Below, piece by piece: positions 46,221 to 58,200 of a DNA stretch of 64,000 nucleotides (its first letter is position 1; each line of letters begins with the position of its first letter). Made by a program: the position numbers and the translations under genes. Below the pieces are notes generated by a model. It did no database searches. It was not told the origin of the DNA and was given only the letters and a program-made list of their open reading frames with translations. This DNA is from Dillenia suffruticosa (Eukaryota > Streptophyta > Magnoliopsida > Dilleniales > Dilleniaceae), in NCBI GenBank assembly GCA_033439265.1, contig JAVTVX010000034.1:9765001-9829000 (forward strand), read 5' to 3'.

Positions 46221-48245
46221 GCTACGAAGGACATCTGGCAGAGGCACCCCTTGTGCCCGGATACGCTTCGGCCGGAGGTATCCGCCAGATCGTCATGTGT
46301 ATGGGTGTCCCAGGTTGACCCTCATCGGAGAGGACGTTGAGTACGGCTCCGTCTAGCACCAGGCGGGAGCACCATATACGGCCGACTAGTTATATATATA
46401 TTATTATTATTTACAGGCTAGTTGGGGTAGTTTGTGGTCAACATTGGGGCAGAGAGCCATTATTTAATACTTGCATTTGGAAAAACCCCCAATGTGCCGT
46501 CCTTGGTCGAGGTAGACCATTGCCGGAAATATTTCATTAGCCGGCTCTTCATGACATTGATGTAAATATTGGATGCATATCTTGCTTTCTGATATGTGCG
46601 TATGATATATGATTTTGAAATAATATGATCGGTTTGCACACTGTGGATATTTTCTTATCTTATGCTTTGACACTCCAAGATCACCCTCGATATTGATAGT
46701 ATAATGTCAATCCCCCCACTTACTGAGTATCCTCCCATAGATACTCACCCCTTCCTTTATTTCCCACAGGATTAGTATTGGACCGAGGAGATATCACTGG
46801 GTTTGGGTATGGATATTTTTCATCTCTTCCGCTACGATGATTGGTGATATCGTTATGTATTGGAGATTTTAGTTTGACCAATATATTTATATAAATTTTT
46901 TTGGGATGACTGTATAAATTATGGACATTTATTCGTGAAACCCTCGTATTGATTTATTTCATTGCAATGAGGCATTTGAATATTTAAAAATAACTTGAGA
47001 ATTTATTTTATATATATGCGTAGAATTTAAGTCCGCTCGGCGTGGCGGCTGCTCATGCTCTAGTTGAGTATGACAGTAGAGGTCTGTTGCTAGGACTGCT
47101 AGAAACTTTATAGCCTTGCATTGTTCTGGATGTTGGCTGTGGTATTTGTTGATTTTGGAGAGGTCGGGATGGCTAATTGTTTATTTTACGTGATATACAG
47201 GTGAAATTGTACATGGGAAACCTCCGATTTATGGAGAGATTCTGTCCGATTTTTTGTAAAAATACCGTCGGCATCTAGGGACAACGGGCGGCTGTTCATG
47301 ATCCCGGTTCGGGGCGTGACAATTAATCAACTGGACACGATAGCATTCCATATCAATATAATGATAACATTATGTTCTGTAAAAATAGTTAAACAAAACA
47401 CTAATAATTGGGATAGCCGCAATTATCTAATTTTGTTCTATTAATTCCTTAGGTTAAACATAAATATTAGTAAAAGACCCATAAATATAAATAACCTAAT
47501 TGTTACTTATACAATTCATTTATAACAATTACGAATCATTGAAATTCTAGATAGTAATAAAAAAATTAATATTGAATTAAATTATCAGATTAATCAATAC
47601 TAATATTGTATGTAAATAAATCAATAATCGACAAATACTTGAATTAAAAGGGTAAGAAATTAAATGAAGCACATAACATCATAGTGAAAACAATCAAATG
47701 AAATTCCCCTTGAATCATAACAAAAGAAATTAGTCACTCATGGTGAAAACCATGTTCTTGAAATCAACAAAAGAAAGAAAAAAAATGTTCTTGAAAGAAA
47801 AGAAAAAAGAAAAAAACTAAAACCTAAAAGAAAAGTAGTAACAGCCACCCTTCCTCTAAGAATAATTAATTGTGATGTGAGGAGGGTCCTTTTTGTGCTC
47901 TAGGTCTTAAAAATTCTTCCAACAAAATAATAAGGAAATGCTCCACCAAAATATGAAAATTAAAAACTTTACTCCTAAAAACAATTTCACTAAAAATAAA
48001 AATCCTACTAAAATCAACTAGACTAAAAATTATCCAATTTGTCAAACTTCTTCTTTTCTTCATAATCCCAAATTGATATCTTAAACCATTAAACTCCAAA
48101 ATGTCTCTTTAAGCCCACTTTGATTCAATTTTTCAATTTCGATGCCTTAAAAATAAAAAATCATAAAAACCATCCATCATAGCATTAACTAATCCAAAAT
48201 CAAACCATAATATTAATAATAAATTTAACATTTTACACATTATCA

Positions 48246-50526
48246 AATTCCCCCACACCAATCAATGCTTGTCCTCAAGCATTCACTAAATCAATGCCAC
48301 ACAACCATTCTCTTTTTCACTCATTCCCCTTCTTCAATTCATCTTCAAACAATCCTAAATTAGCACACATAAAAAAATTCAAGTCAAAACAACAATTCAG
48401 AGAACAAGTGATCATAGTATCATAACTTTAAAAGAAAACATAAACTTTTCATCAAACTCAATAATCTCATCAAAATTCAATGTATCGAGAACCAATACTC
48501 TCACAAGGAATTCTCTCTATATACTCAAAATATTTAAAGGAATTTATTAATAACTCTTAAAATCAAAGTATAACATGTCATTACCACAAACTTGTTTATT
48601 TATTAAATCTCTACCACAAATTATATCGATTCAAAACAAAAATCCGGTGATCTTTACAAGGGTTTTAATTGGGGTTAGGTAAATGTAGGATAAGAAAGTA
48701 AATGTAATGTGTCATGAATATATCAAAAGAAGCATATCAAGAAACACAAGACCATTTCCCCTATCAAACATATCACATCTCATGAATTACAAATCCAACC
48801 CAAAAGAAAAATACCGCAATCAAAACTATCTCATTTCTCGATCAAAACTTTTAACAATTTTTTTCAAATTTCCCAATTTCAATTCCTGGGAATTTTTCTT
48901 TTTTTTTTTCTTTTTTTTTTCTTTCTTTCTTTCTTTTTTTCTTTTCTCTGTTTTTTTTTTGTTTTTGTGGTTTTTTTTAGAACAATCTCGAGGACGAATG
49001 AAGATACAGTGCATACATAAATCACCCAAATCGTACGATCGAATCCCTAAAAATAATCCCCAAAATAAAGTTACCCAATTCCCTTTTACCAATAACCACT
49101 CAATCATGCTCTAATCACATGCTTCTTTGATATAAGGATCAAAAAGAAGGTTAAGCGTAAAAAGAAGGCTATGTGTCAGTTAATGTGAATATAGCAAAGG
49201 AAAGTAGGTAAATCCTCAAATGGGTTCACTAAGGGAAATAATATGCATGGAGAGGTCTTTTTTTTGAGAGTTAAAAGAGGTAAATCTAAGTGCCCCCATC
49301 ATATTAATACACGAACTCATGGATGTGGTCTCAAACTACATAGCAAAGCAAGTTCTAAAATAAATATACTATGATTGATAAACATTCATCAAAGAAAATT
49401 CAGAGCAAAGATGATGGTATGCTCTTAAGGCTAAAAAACTCACAGAAGTGTTTAATTTTGTATCAAATCTATCATATTTTCGTTTGATTCAATCATCAAG
49501 ATCAATGGGACACTCAAAATAATTTTATCAATAACAACTAATCACACTTGTCTCTTTCATGCATTTCAATTCAAATCAACAATGCGTACTAACTCAAAAT
49601 TATTATCAGACAAAAATTAAAAGAGCACGAAGTTCTAAAGAAAATAAAAGAAAAGTAACATTGGCATTAAAGTCCTCCCCCACACTTAAATACTATATTG
49701 TCCTCAATGTAAGCAAAATATAAGAAAATTTAGGCTTAATGCTAAATAAACTCACAAACTAGCACAATTTTAAACTAGAACCCAGTCTTAGAAAATCACC
49801 TAATGCAATAAGATAGGAAAGAGAAGAAAAATGAAAGATGCTAATCTATAAATTAGGATAATGAAAAGATGATAAAGAGTGAGAGAACTTCCCTAAGGTG
49901 ATGGTGGGAATGGGAGTTGAAAATCCACAAAGTCGGCGAGTGCTTGAATGTTCCTCTCCATCCGCGAGAATGAATGAGTTTGAATATTTCTTCCTAAGAA
50001 GAAACGTGGGTTTGAAATTTGAAGGTTTTGAATGAATGGGTGCTTCTATAATGAAATCATGTGGGTTGAAGCAGATTTGGAGTGAATTTGGAAAGCACGA
50101 TGGGGATTGATGATGGGTATGGTAGAGAGAAGATGAATAATGCACGAAGGAGAAGACAAAATGAGTAGGGAAAATAACAAGGGTTTGATTTCTCTCTCTC
50201 TCTCTCTCTTGTGGAAGGAAACCACATGATCATGCACTATTGCATGGAGTGCTCCTGCCCATTTGTGAAAGTTACATTCTGAATTCCGCGTGATCATGCC
50301 TTAAGGAATTGAGTGCTTCCGCCCAACTTCTCAATTATATCCCTTAAAATTCTCATCTTGGGCACCTACAAAAATTAAAAGTAGAAACTAATGACACTAG
50401 ACAATACCCAAATTAAATAAGAAATCTACAATCAACTAAAGCAAAATTTTAGAAAATTTTTGGGTTGCCTCCCAAAAAGTGCAATTGTTTAATGTCTTTA
50501 TACTCAACGTTCTCATTTGTTTCTCT
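48246..50526 (-). other. Non-coding internal region of the gag-only element
   Basis: In autonomous gypsy elements this region would hold reverse transcriptase, RNase H and integrase. None was recognised on either strand. A polypyrimidine tract lies at 48896-48966 and a CT microsatellite at about 50190-50209. Confidence 0.7.
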
Positions 50527-52584
50527 TCAAGGGGGCTTCAACTTTAACTTGGGAGCCTCATATAATTTCCCTTCCGTATCTAATTGTGCATTCAATTCAA
50601 ATTCGATATTACATTCTTCTTCGCAAATTTTCTGCACAACTAAATCCACAATATCAGTATAATAAATTGATCGACACTCATTTGGGTACTTCATAAGATC
50701 AAAAATAATAAATTTAACAATCTCGTCGTCGAACTCAACAGAAAATTGTGTCGCATGAATGGTCGTCTTAATAGAACTCAAAAATAATAAATTTTAGTCT
50801 TTGTTGTCGCATGAATGGTCGTCTTAATAGAAGGGGAGCTAAATCCATAATAGTGTCTCCTTCCATTTTCAAGATGTAAAAATCAGTTGGAAAAATGAGT
50901 TCATTAACCTACACCAAAACTTCTTCAACAATTCCCTCCGGATAAGTATAAGAATGATCAACTAACTGAATAACAACTCCAGTTTATTTTATAGGACCAA
51001 ATTTCAGAGTACTATAAATTGAAAAAAGTATAATGTTAACAGGTGCTCTTAAATCTAGCATGACATACTCTATTTTTTCTTACCAATAACACAAGGTAGA
51101 GTGAACATACCTAGATCCACACATTTGTCGGGTAGAGTTTCAACCATCTCATCACATCTTATCTTCCTTACTTCCTTCTCGTATTCTTCCGTTTTGGATT
51201 CCTCAAACCTACAAGAAAAAGGTGGCACAATTGTACTAGAAGCATTAGATAAAGAAGACTTAGATATTACCCTAATTGAATTTTCATGCTTGCGTTTATC
51301 TTCCCTGTCCATATCATTCCTTTCATCCACCTTCTTAGATGGAATAAAACTTAAATGAAGTTCCTTCTCACTTTTGCACGTTATTGTGCTAATGTTCTCT
51401 CTGAAATTTACCATCATTTGTGAGGGCAATTTTCCAGAATTTTGTATCTTCAACCTGCTAACTGAGGTCATTAGTTGGGAAATCTGGTGCTCCAAATTTT
51501 GTATCCTCGCTCTCGTTTCTTGTTGAAATTGTTGAGTGTTAGTTGCGATAGCTTTTATAATATCTTCTAAAGACATACCTGAATTAGAAGATTGTGCAGG
51601 CGCTGGTGATGGTTTGTTAAAAAATTGGGGTGGATATCTTGACTGTTCTCCTTGATTCCCATAGCTCAAATTTGAATGATTCCTCCATCCAGGATTATAA
51701 TGGCTGGAGAAATGATCATACGTACATTGAGGTTGACTAGGAAATTGTCCTACGACATTTACTTGTTGAGTGAAATTTTCTTGTAAAGATGGACACATAT
51801 TCGTAGGATGTGCTGGAATTGAATATATGCCACAAATCTTGGTTGCCTGCATTTGCCCTATAGCCAACTGACGAACCATAGCAGTAAGTTCAGAAATTTG
51901 ATTTTCAAGGTTTGAGTGATTTCTCTCATTGACATGTTTTGTAGTTCCATCCACTCTCATCCCAAATTGTTGAAAATTTTCTACCATGTTTGAGATTAAT
52001 TGTCTGGCTTCTTCTGGGGTTTTATTGACTAAAGCTTCTTTACTAGCTGCATCTACCATATTCCTATCCATGGGTAGAAGTTCTTCATAAAAATATTGTA
52101 TTAAGAGCTAATTCAATATTTGAGGATATGAGCAACTAGCACAAAATCGTTTGAACCTCTCAAAATATTCATACAGTCTCTCCACTAATCTGTCTGATCC
52201 CATGTATTTCCTTTCTGATGTTGGCAGCCCTAGATACAGGAAAAAAATTTAATCTCTACATTCCATTCCATTCATGGATTTATCGAATTAGAGGTAGGTA
52301 ATACAATCAGTCATTTGCCTTATCTTTTAGGGAAAAGGGAAAGACCCTCAACTTGATTTATTCCTCGGTCACACCTTGAGACTTCATACTCGAACAGCCA
52401 ATGTAAAATTCCTTCAAGTGTTTATGTGGATCCTCATCTGGAAGACCATGAAAAATAGGAAGTAAATGAATCAAGCCAGGTTTGAGTTCGAATGCTACCT
52501 CAAGAGCTGGGTATTGATGTACAAGGGTTATTGATTCAGATTTGGTGCAACCAACTCCTTTAGAGTTCTTTCATAATCTGCCAT
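50527..52584 (-). pseudogene. Gypsy-type gag with protease trace
   Basis: On the minus strand a start MADYERTLKELVAPNLNQ (ATG 52584) leads into capsid-like sequence (HLLPIFHGLPDEDPHKHLKE, later YEYFERFKRF). After some stops, a long open frame (52071-51070, 333 codons) contains KTPEEARQLISNMVENFQQF, CGIYSIPAHPTNMCPSLQEN and HYNPGWRNHSNLSYGNQGEQ. This is typical of gag from Ty3/gypsy elements of the Athila/Tat type. A protease trace with PLLLRRPFM and a domain containing QFSVEFDDEIVKFIIFDLMK follow down to 50527. Stops at about 52340, 52160-52110 and after 51070 disable it. The lineage name is a resemblance, not a tested placement. Confidence 0.85.
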
Positions 52585-52648
52585 CTTTTCTTCCTCGTCA
52601 AAAATCAGTAAACAAGTGAAAAGTACAAACTAAGAAATTAATGTAGTT

Positions 52649-52665
52649 CCCCAGCAATGGCACCA
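52649..52665 (-). other. Primer-binding site of the gag-only element
   Basis: The minus strand reads TGGTGCCATTGCTGGGG five to six bases inside the right LTR, the gypsy-type site TGGCGCCGTTGCCGGGG with transitions. Confidence 0.8.
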
Positions 52666-52670
52666 AAATT

Positions 52671-53992
52671 TGGACGGGTTTGTCAAAACCCTCAAATTAA
52701 TACTGATTCCGTCGATACAAATAAACTTGTACCAATAGTGGTACCAGATCGAATCCCACGGAAACTAAATTAACTTAACTTCTTGGTGATTGCAAAATAA
52801 AATGAGGAGTTTATCTAATAAATTTCTAATTCAAAAATTAATAACCTAAAATTAAGAGACAAATCAACAACGCAAAAATTCTGAAAATTATAAAAGAAAT
52901 TCAATCTACCAAACTATGATCCAAAAGTTTACACATTCGATTATTTCAGTGATCATGGGTTAAAAAAAAGTATTCTTGCTATTCAAGTATTTAACCTTAG
53001 ATTTATTAAAATAGCCATAATAAATTTTGCATTTTCTTAAATTAATTGACCAAACCCAACATCCAATCAAAAATTATTATTAATCGACTAGGCACGTTGG
53101 CGTTCCATATCAATATAATGATAGCGTTAAATTCTATGAAAACAGTTAAACCAAAATACTTATAATTGAGATAACTGTAATTATTTAATTTTATTCCATC
53201 GATTTCTTAGATTAAACATGAATATTGGTAAAAGATCCATAAATATTAATAATCTAGTCGCTACTTGTACCATTCATTATGAGAATTATGAATCACTGAA
53301 ATCTTGAATAGGAATAGAAAAATTAATATTAAATTAAATTGTTAGATAACCAATACCAATATTTCATGTAAATAAATCAAGAATCGACAAATACTTGAAT
53401 TAAAAGGGCAAGAATTAAATAAAATACATAATCTCACACTGAAAACAATCAAATAAAAATCCCCTTGAATCAGAAGAAAAGAAATTAGTTACTCATGGCG
53501 GAAACCATTTTCTAGAGATCAACAAAAGAAAGAAAAAAGAAATGTTCTTGAAAGAAAAGAAAAGAAAAAACCAAAACCTAAAAGAAAAGTAGTAGCAGCC
53601 ACCCCTCCTCTAAGAATAATTAATTGTGACGTGAGGAGAGTCCTTCTTTTTGTGCTCTAGATCTCAAAAGATTCTTCCAACAAAATAATAAGGAAAGACT
53701 CCACCAAAATAGGAAAATCAAAAACTTTACTCCTAAAAATAATTTCACTAAAAATAAAAATCCTACTAAAATCAACTTGACTAAAAATTATCCAAGTTTC
53801 TTATTCTTCATCGGCCCAAATTGATATCTTGAACCTTAAGCTCCAAAATGCTTCCTTAAGTTCACTTTGATCAAATTTTCTAATTTCGATCCTCTAAAAA
53901 TAAAAAATTATAAAAACCATCCATTAGAGTATTAACCAATCCAAAATCAAACCATAATATCAATAATAAATTTAACATTTTGTATATTATCA
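52671..53992 (-). repeat. Right LTR (5' LTR) of the gag-only element
   Basis: An uninterrupted 1322-bp copy starting TGGACGGGTTTGTCAAAACC and ending TGTATATTATCA. It shows many substitutions relative to the split left LTR, indicating an old insertion. Confidence 0.93.
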
Positions 53993-56900
53993 GTGAATAG
54001 GTTTCACCCCATCTCATTTTCAACCCTTTGACAGACCCATAAAAGGATTCGCCAACGAGTGTATATATCCAGAAGGTACCGTATCGCTTATCATAACTTT
54101 TTATGTGGTGAAACTCTCGTCCCCCTATAACACTATCCTAGGTTAGCCTAGTTTGGATGGTTTTGAAACATTACCGAGTGCAAGGCATATGAATATCAAA
54201 TTCAGGACACCCCTAGAGGTCGCAACACTCCATGGTGACACTGACCTGTTGACCTTCCCCACTGTTGGAGGATAGAAAGAAGTTCTCTCAATAAATATGT
54301 TGGAGCTTAGAGATGATGCTGAACATTAATCCAAACCTCAGCTTGGAGAAGAAGTAGTCAAAGTTTCCATCACAGATGTACCTGGCCAAGACGGTTCAAG
54401 TTGGTGCACACCTACCAATACCTCTCAAGAATGTAGCTGTGAATTGCCTTTGATGACATTCCAAAGTATTCGCATGGCCTCCGGAGGAAATGTTAGGAAT
54501 CTACCTATCGGTCATACAGTACAAACTGATTGTAGACACCAGTTGTAAACTTGTTAAGCAGAAGAAAATGGTATTCACACTGGAATGTTAATGTGTAATA
54601 CAAGATAAAGTCCAGAAACTTCTAGCAGCAGGGTTTATTCGAGAAGTAGAGTACCCGGAGTGGTTAGCTAATGTGGTTATGGTTAAAAAGGCTAACGACA
54701 AGTGGAGGATATGAGTAGAATTCACTGACCTCAACAAGGTATGCCTGAAGGATAGCTATTCGCTCTCCGACATCGATAAATTGGTAGACAATTCATCAGG
54801 TCAACAACTTTTGAGTTTTATGGATGCATACTCTAGCTATAACTAGAAACGCTTGGCCCCTGAAGAAAAAAAAACAAGTTTTATTATGGAATTTGGCACT
54901 TACTGCTACAAGGCCAGGTCGTTCGGCCTCAAAAATGCCATATCAACTTTCAGCGGTTAGTCGACAAGATCTTTAGTGAACAGCTCCATAGGAATGTAGA
55001 AGTCTATGTTGACGATATGCTCGTCGAAAGTGCCAATCCTGAAGATCACGTGGCAAAGTTGGAAGAAACATTCCAAACGTGAAAATGCTATAACATCAGG
55101 CTCAACCCATCAAAGTGCACTTTCAGAATCACTTCTAGAAAATTTCTAGATTTCCTAATTACAAACTGGAGGATCAAAACGAATCCGAAGAATACAAGCC
55201 ATATTGGACATGGCACCATTGAGGACAGTAAAGGAAATGAAATGCTTTACGGAGAGGATCGCAGCTCTATACCGGTTTGTCAAAAACGAGGGAAAATATA
55301 AGCCCTTTTACGATATTTTGAAGAAATCTTAGAAGTTCGTGTGGACGCTCGAGTACCAAATACCATTCGAACGACTCAAGAAGTATCTCACATCGCCTTT
55401 GCTCCTTTCCCGACCTATTATTGGTGAGAAAATCTATCTTTATCTCTCTATTTCTAACCGAGTGCTATGCTTTGTCCTTGTGAGGTAGGAATCCACCACG
55501 TGAAACCCAGTATACTACATTAGCTGCATACTTCAAGAGTTTAAGGTTAATTATCAACCTATCGAGAAGATGACCTTTGCCTTAGTCATAACCGCTAGAT
55601 GCCTATAGCCTTACTTCCAAGCTCACACCAATCAGCCTCGGAAACAGATTTTACAGAAAAGAGATACCTCAGATCGACTCGTTTAATAGAGTATTAAGCT
55701 AGGCGAATTCGACATCGAATATCTACCGAGATCAGCAATTAAAGGTCAAGCCCCTCGTCGACTTCATCCTCAAATGTATAGTCCCACTGCTCACCGAACA
55801 AATCCCTACTGATGACTGAGAAGAATGCTCGTTGCCCGAATGAACCGTTAATGTATATGGGTCATCGAACTCCTCAGGAATTGGAGCCGGACTCATCTTC
55901 ATGGGACTAGATAATTTCAAAATCAAATACGCCTTTTGTTTTGACTTTCAAACAACAAATAATCAGGCTAAATACAAAACCCTTCTAACCAGATTACGAA
56001 TTGCAGCATTACTAGGGGCCCAAAACATACGGGTCTTCATCGATAGTCAGTTGGTCATCAAGAAAATTAAAGGGGTCTACGAACTTAAGGAACCGACGAT
56101 GGTAATGTATCTAAACAAGTTACTCGAGGCGGTGGACAAATTCGACAAGTTAGATATAACAGTAGATCCCCCGATCAAAAAACACACGAGTCAACACTCT
56201 CTCAAAACTAGCCAACTTTAACTCGGTAGTAACCAGCTGAACAGTCTATATAAAAAGCCTGCCATACCTGATCATTGAAAACCTCATGCAGATCTTATCG
56301 ATGAACAGTTCACCAAGTTAGAAAGACCCTATAGAGGCCTATTTGAAGCATGAGCAACTACCAACCTCTCTCTCTAAGGACGCTAATTTGAGATGCAAGG
56401 TTACCCACTATGCCATTATCAATGGAGATCTTACAAGAAGTCTAATACCTATCTATACCTGAAATGCTTAATACTCGAGGAAGGGAATTACATTCTCAAA
56501 GAAATCCCCAAAAGGATATGTGGCAGTCAATTAGGTGCTCAGAATTTAGCAGACAAGGTTGTTCGATAAGGGTATTATTGGCCTACCATGAAGATCAACG
56601 CGGTTGATTATGTCAGAAGATGTGACAAATGCCAACACTTCTCATTAGTACCTTACTAGCCCTCCATCAAACTCTGTCCAATACCAAACCCATGGTTGTT
56701 TGCCCAATGGGGAATGGATATCCTCAGACCATTCCCACCAGCTATCGGAGAACAAAAATTCATAGTCGTGGCTATCAACTATTTCACCAAGTGGGTAGAA
56801 ACCGAACTCTTGGACCAGATCACCACTTGAAAGATACAAAATTTCATATAGATATCCATCATTACTAGATTCGGTATACCCCGCATATTGATTACCGACA

Positions 56901-58200
56901 ATGAAAAATAGTTCGATAATAAAAGTTTTCAAGATTTCTATAGAAGACTAGAAATCCAGTATCGCTTTACCTTTGTTGCATACCCGCAAATTAATGGCTG
57001 AGCCAAGTAACGAACCGAACAATTCTACAAGGACTAAAGGCTACCTTAGATGAAGTTAAAAGTCGCCAGGTAGATGAGCTCTATAGCATCCTTTGGGTCT
57101 ACAGAATAACGCATCGAAGTGTAATATCAAAATTTCGATATTAGAATTTTTTTTGACTTCTATTAAAATTTCTTTATGAAATTTCAAAAAAATAATAATA
57201 ATAAATTTAAATACACGACATTTAAAATCTAGGATAAAATGTTAATGAGCCTACATTTTTTGATTCAATTCCAGATGACAACACTAGTCCAATATCCCCA
57301 AACCCGGACCCTGCAACTCCTATCGACCCTGACACACTTTCTCCACCAACCACTGAACTTGATATTTCCACTCTTAATCAGTCTCCAACCTTGACATCCA
57401 CACGCCCTCATTGTATCAGTAAATTACCATCTCATTTACATGACATCCATGTTGAATTGCCCGGAATTAATGCTGCCCATCTTACCTCTTCCAATTATGC
57501 ATCCTTAGGTACGTCTCATTCTTTATCTCATTTTCTTTCATATTCTAAATTTACCTCATCTCATACTAGTTTTCTTGTGGCCATGACTCAACATGATGAG
57601 CCAAAATCCTATACACAGGCTATTAAAGACAAACGTTGGCAAGAGGTCATGAAAACAGAATTAGAGGCACTTGAACAGAACCATACATGGACCTTGGCTA
57701 GTCATGGAACCGGGCCGGTTTCGGTCCGGTTCAAGGTCGGTTCTCGGAACCGCCGGCCAGGCTGGCAGCGGTTCCTAGGCCAGTCCAGGCCGGGCCGGGC
57801 CGGTTCCAAAATTTATTTAAAGTTGAACAAGCCCGGCTTGCTGAACCGGAACCACTGGGCCGGGCCCGGTTCGGCCCGGTTTTTTTTGCCCTTTTTTAAC
57901 TTTTTTTAACTCTATTTTTTAATTTTATTTTATTTTTGTAACTCCATTTTTTTTAACTTAGTTGTTGTATTGTTTTTTATTTTCTTGTAATGATTTATTT
58001 ATTCATTTTGTCTTTTTTAATTCATATTTTATAAAAAAATAAATTAAAAATTAGAGACAAGATTTGTAGAGTTGTTCCACCGAATTCGGTGTACGTTCAA
58101 AACCAAGCTCATCACTTGGATTTTAAAATCCACTAATTTTTTTTTGTTACATTATTTTGATTTTTACATCATTTTGATTTTTTTTATTACATTATTATTA

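Larger units (their letters stand above)
44350..47321 (-). mobile_element. Solo LTR, 2972 bp, probable Ty3/gypsy
   Basis: The insert starts TGTAAAACC and ends GGGGCGTGACA, with a perfect 5-bp target duplication ATTAA (44345-44349 and 47322-47326). In the probable element orientation (minus) it starts TGTCACGCCCCGAACC, a common start of plant gypsy LTRs. No primer-binding site, coding region or second LTR is inside, so it is read as a solo LTR left by LTR-LTR recombination. It carries a 24-A run, a 13-bp-stem hairpin, CT and TTC microsatellites, a GC-rich block (44500-45230) and a 38-bp tandem repeat. Confidence 0.75.
43936..48245 (-). repeat. Left LTR of the gag-only element, interrupted
   Basis: The parts 43936-44349 and 47322-48245 together correspond to the 1322-bp right LTR. 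Between them sits a solo LTR with duplicated target ATTAA. Confidence 0.92.
43936..53992 (-). mobile_element. Gag-only LTR element (TR-GAG-like), nested in the gypsy body
   Basis: LTRs of the same sequence occur at 43936-48245 (expanded by an inserted solo LTR) and 52671-53992. Ends are TG and CA. Flanks GCGAA (43931-43935) and GTGAA (53993-53997) are a 5-bp target duplication with one mismatch. On the minus strand a primer-binding site follows the right LTR and the purine tract GGTGTGGGGGAATT abuts the left one. The internal region (4.4 kb) encodes a gypsy-type gag and a protease trace only. No reverse transcriptase or integrase was found, so the element must have moved with enzymes from a relative. 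Confidence 0.88.
43686..57125 (+). mobile_element. Decayed Ty3/gypsy retrotransposon body, split by a nested LTR element
   Basis: The body runs 43686-43935, is interrupted by another LTR element (43936-53992), and resumes at 53993. After the break, plus-strand traces in shifting frames give the protease end (YNTILG, about 54127), reverse transcriptase (DMLVESANPEDHVAKLEETF, 55015 on, preceded by YVD), RNase H (FQTTNNQAKYKTLLTRLRIA and FIDSQLVIKKIKGVYELKEP, 55945-56095) and integrase (AQWGMDIL, FIVVAINYFTKWVETELLDQ, RFGIP and DNEK, 56700-56910). The order is that of Ty3/gypsy (integrase last). Stops are frequent, most of gag is missing and the 3' LTR is absent. Confidence 0.85.

Noticed and set aside
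48707..49114. Open frame of 135 codons with a poly-F stretch
   Set aside because: It runs through a polypyrimidine tract in the non-coding part of the gag-only element and has no recognisable domain.
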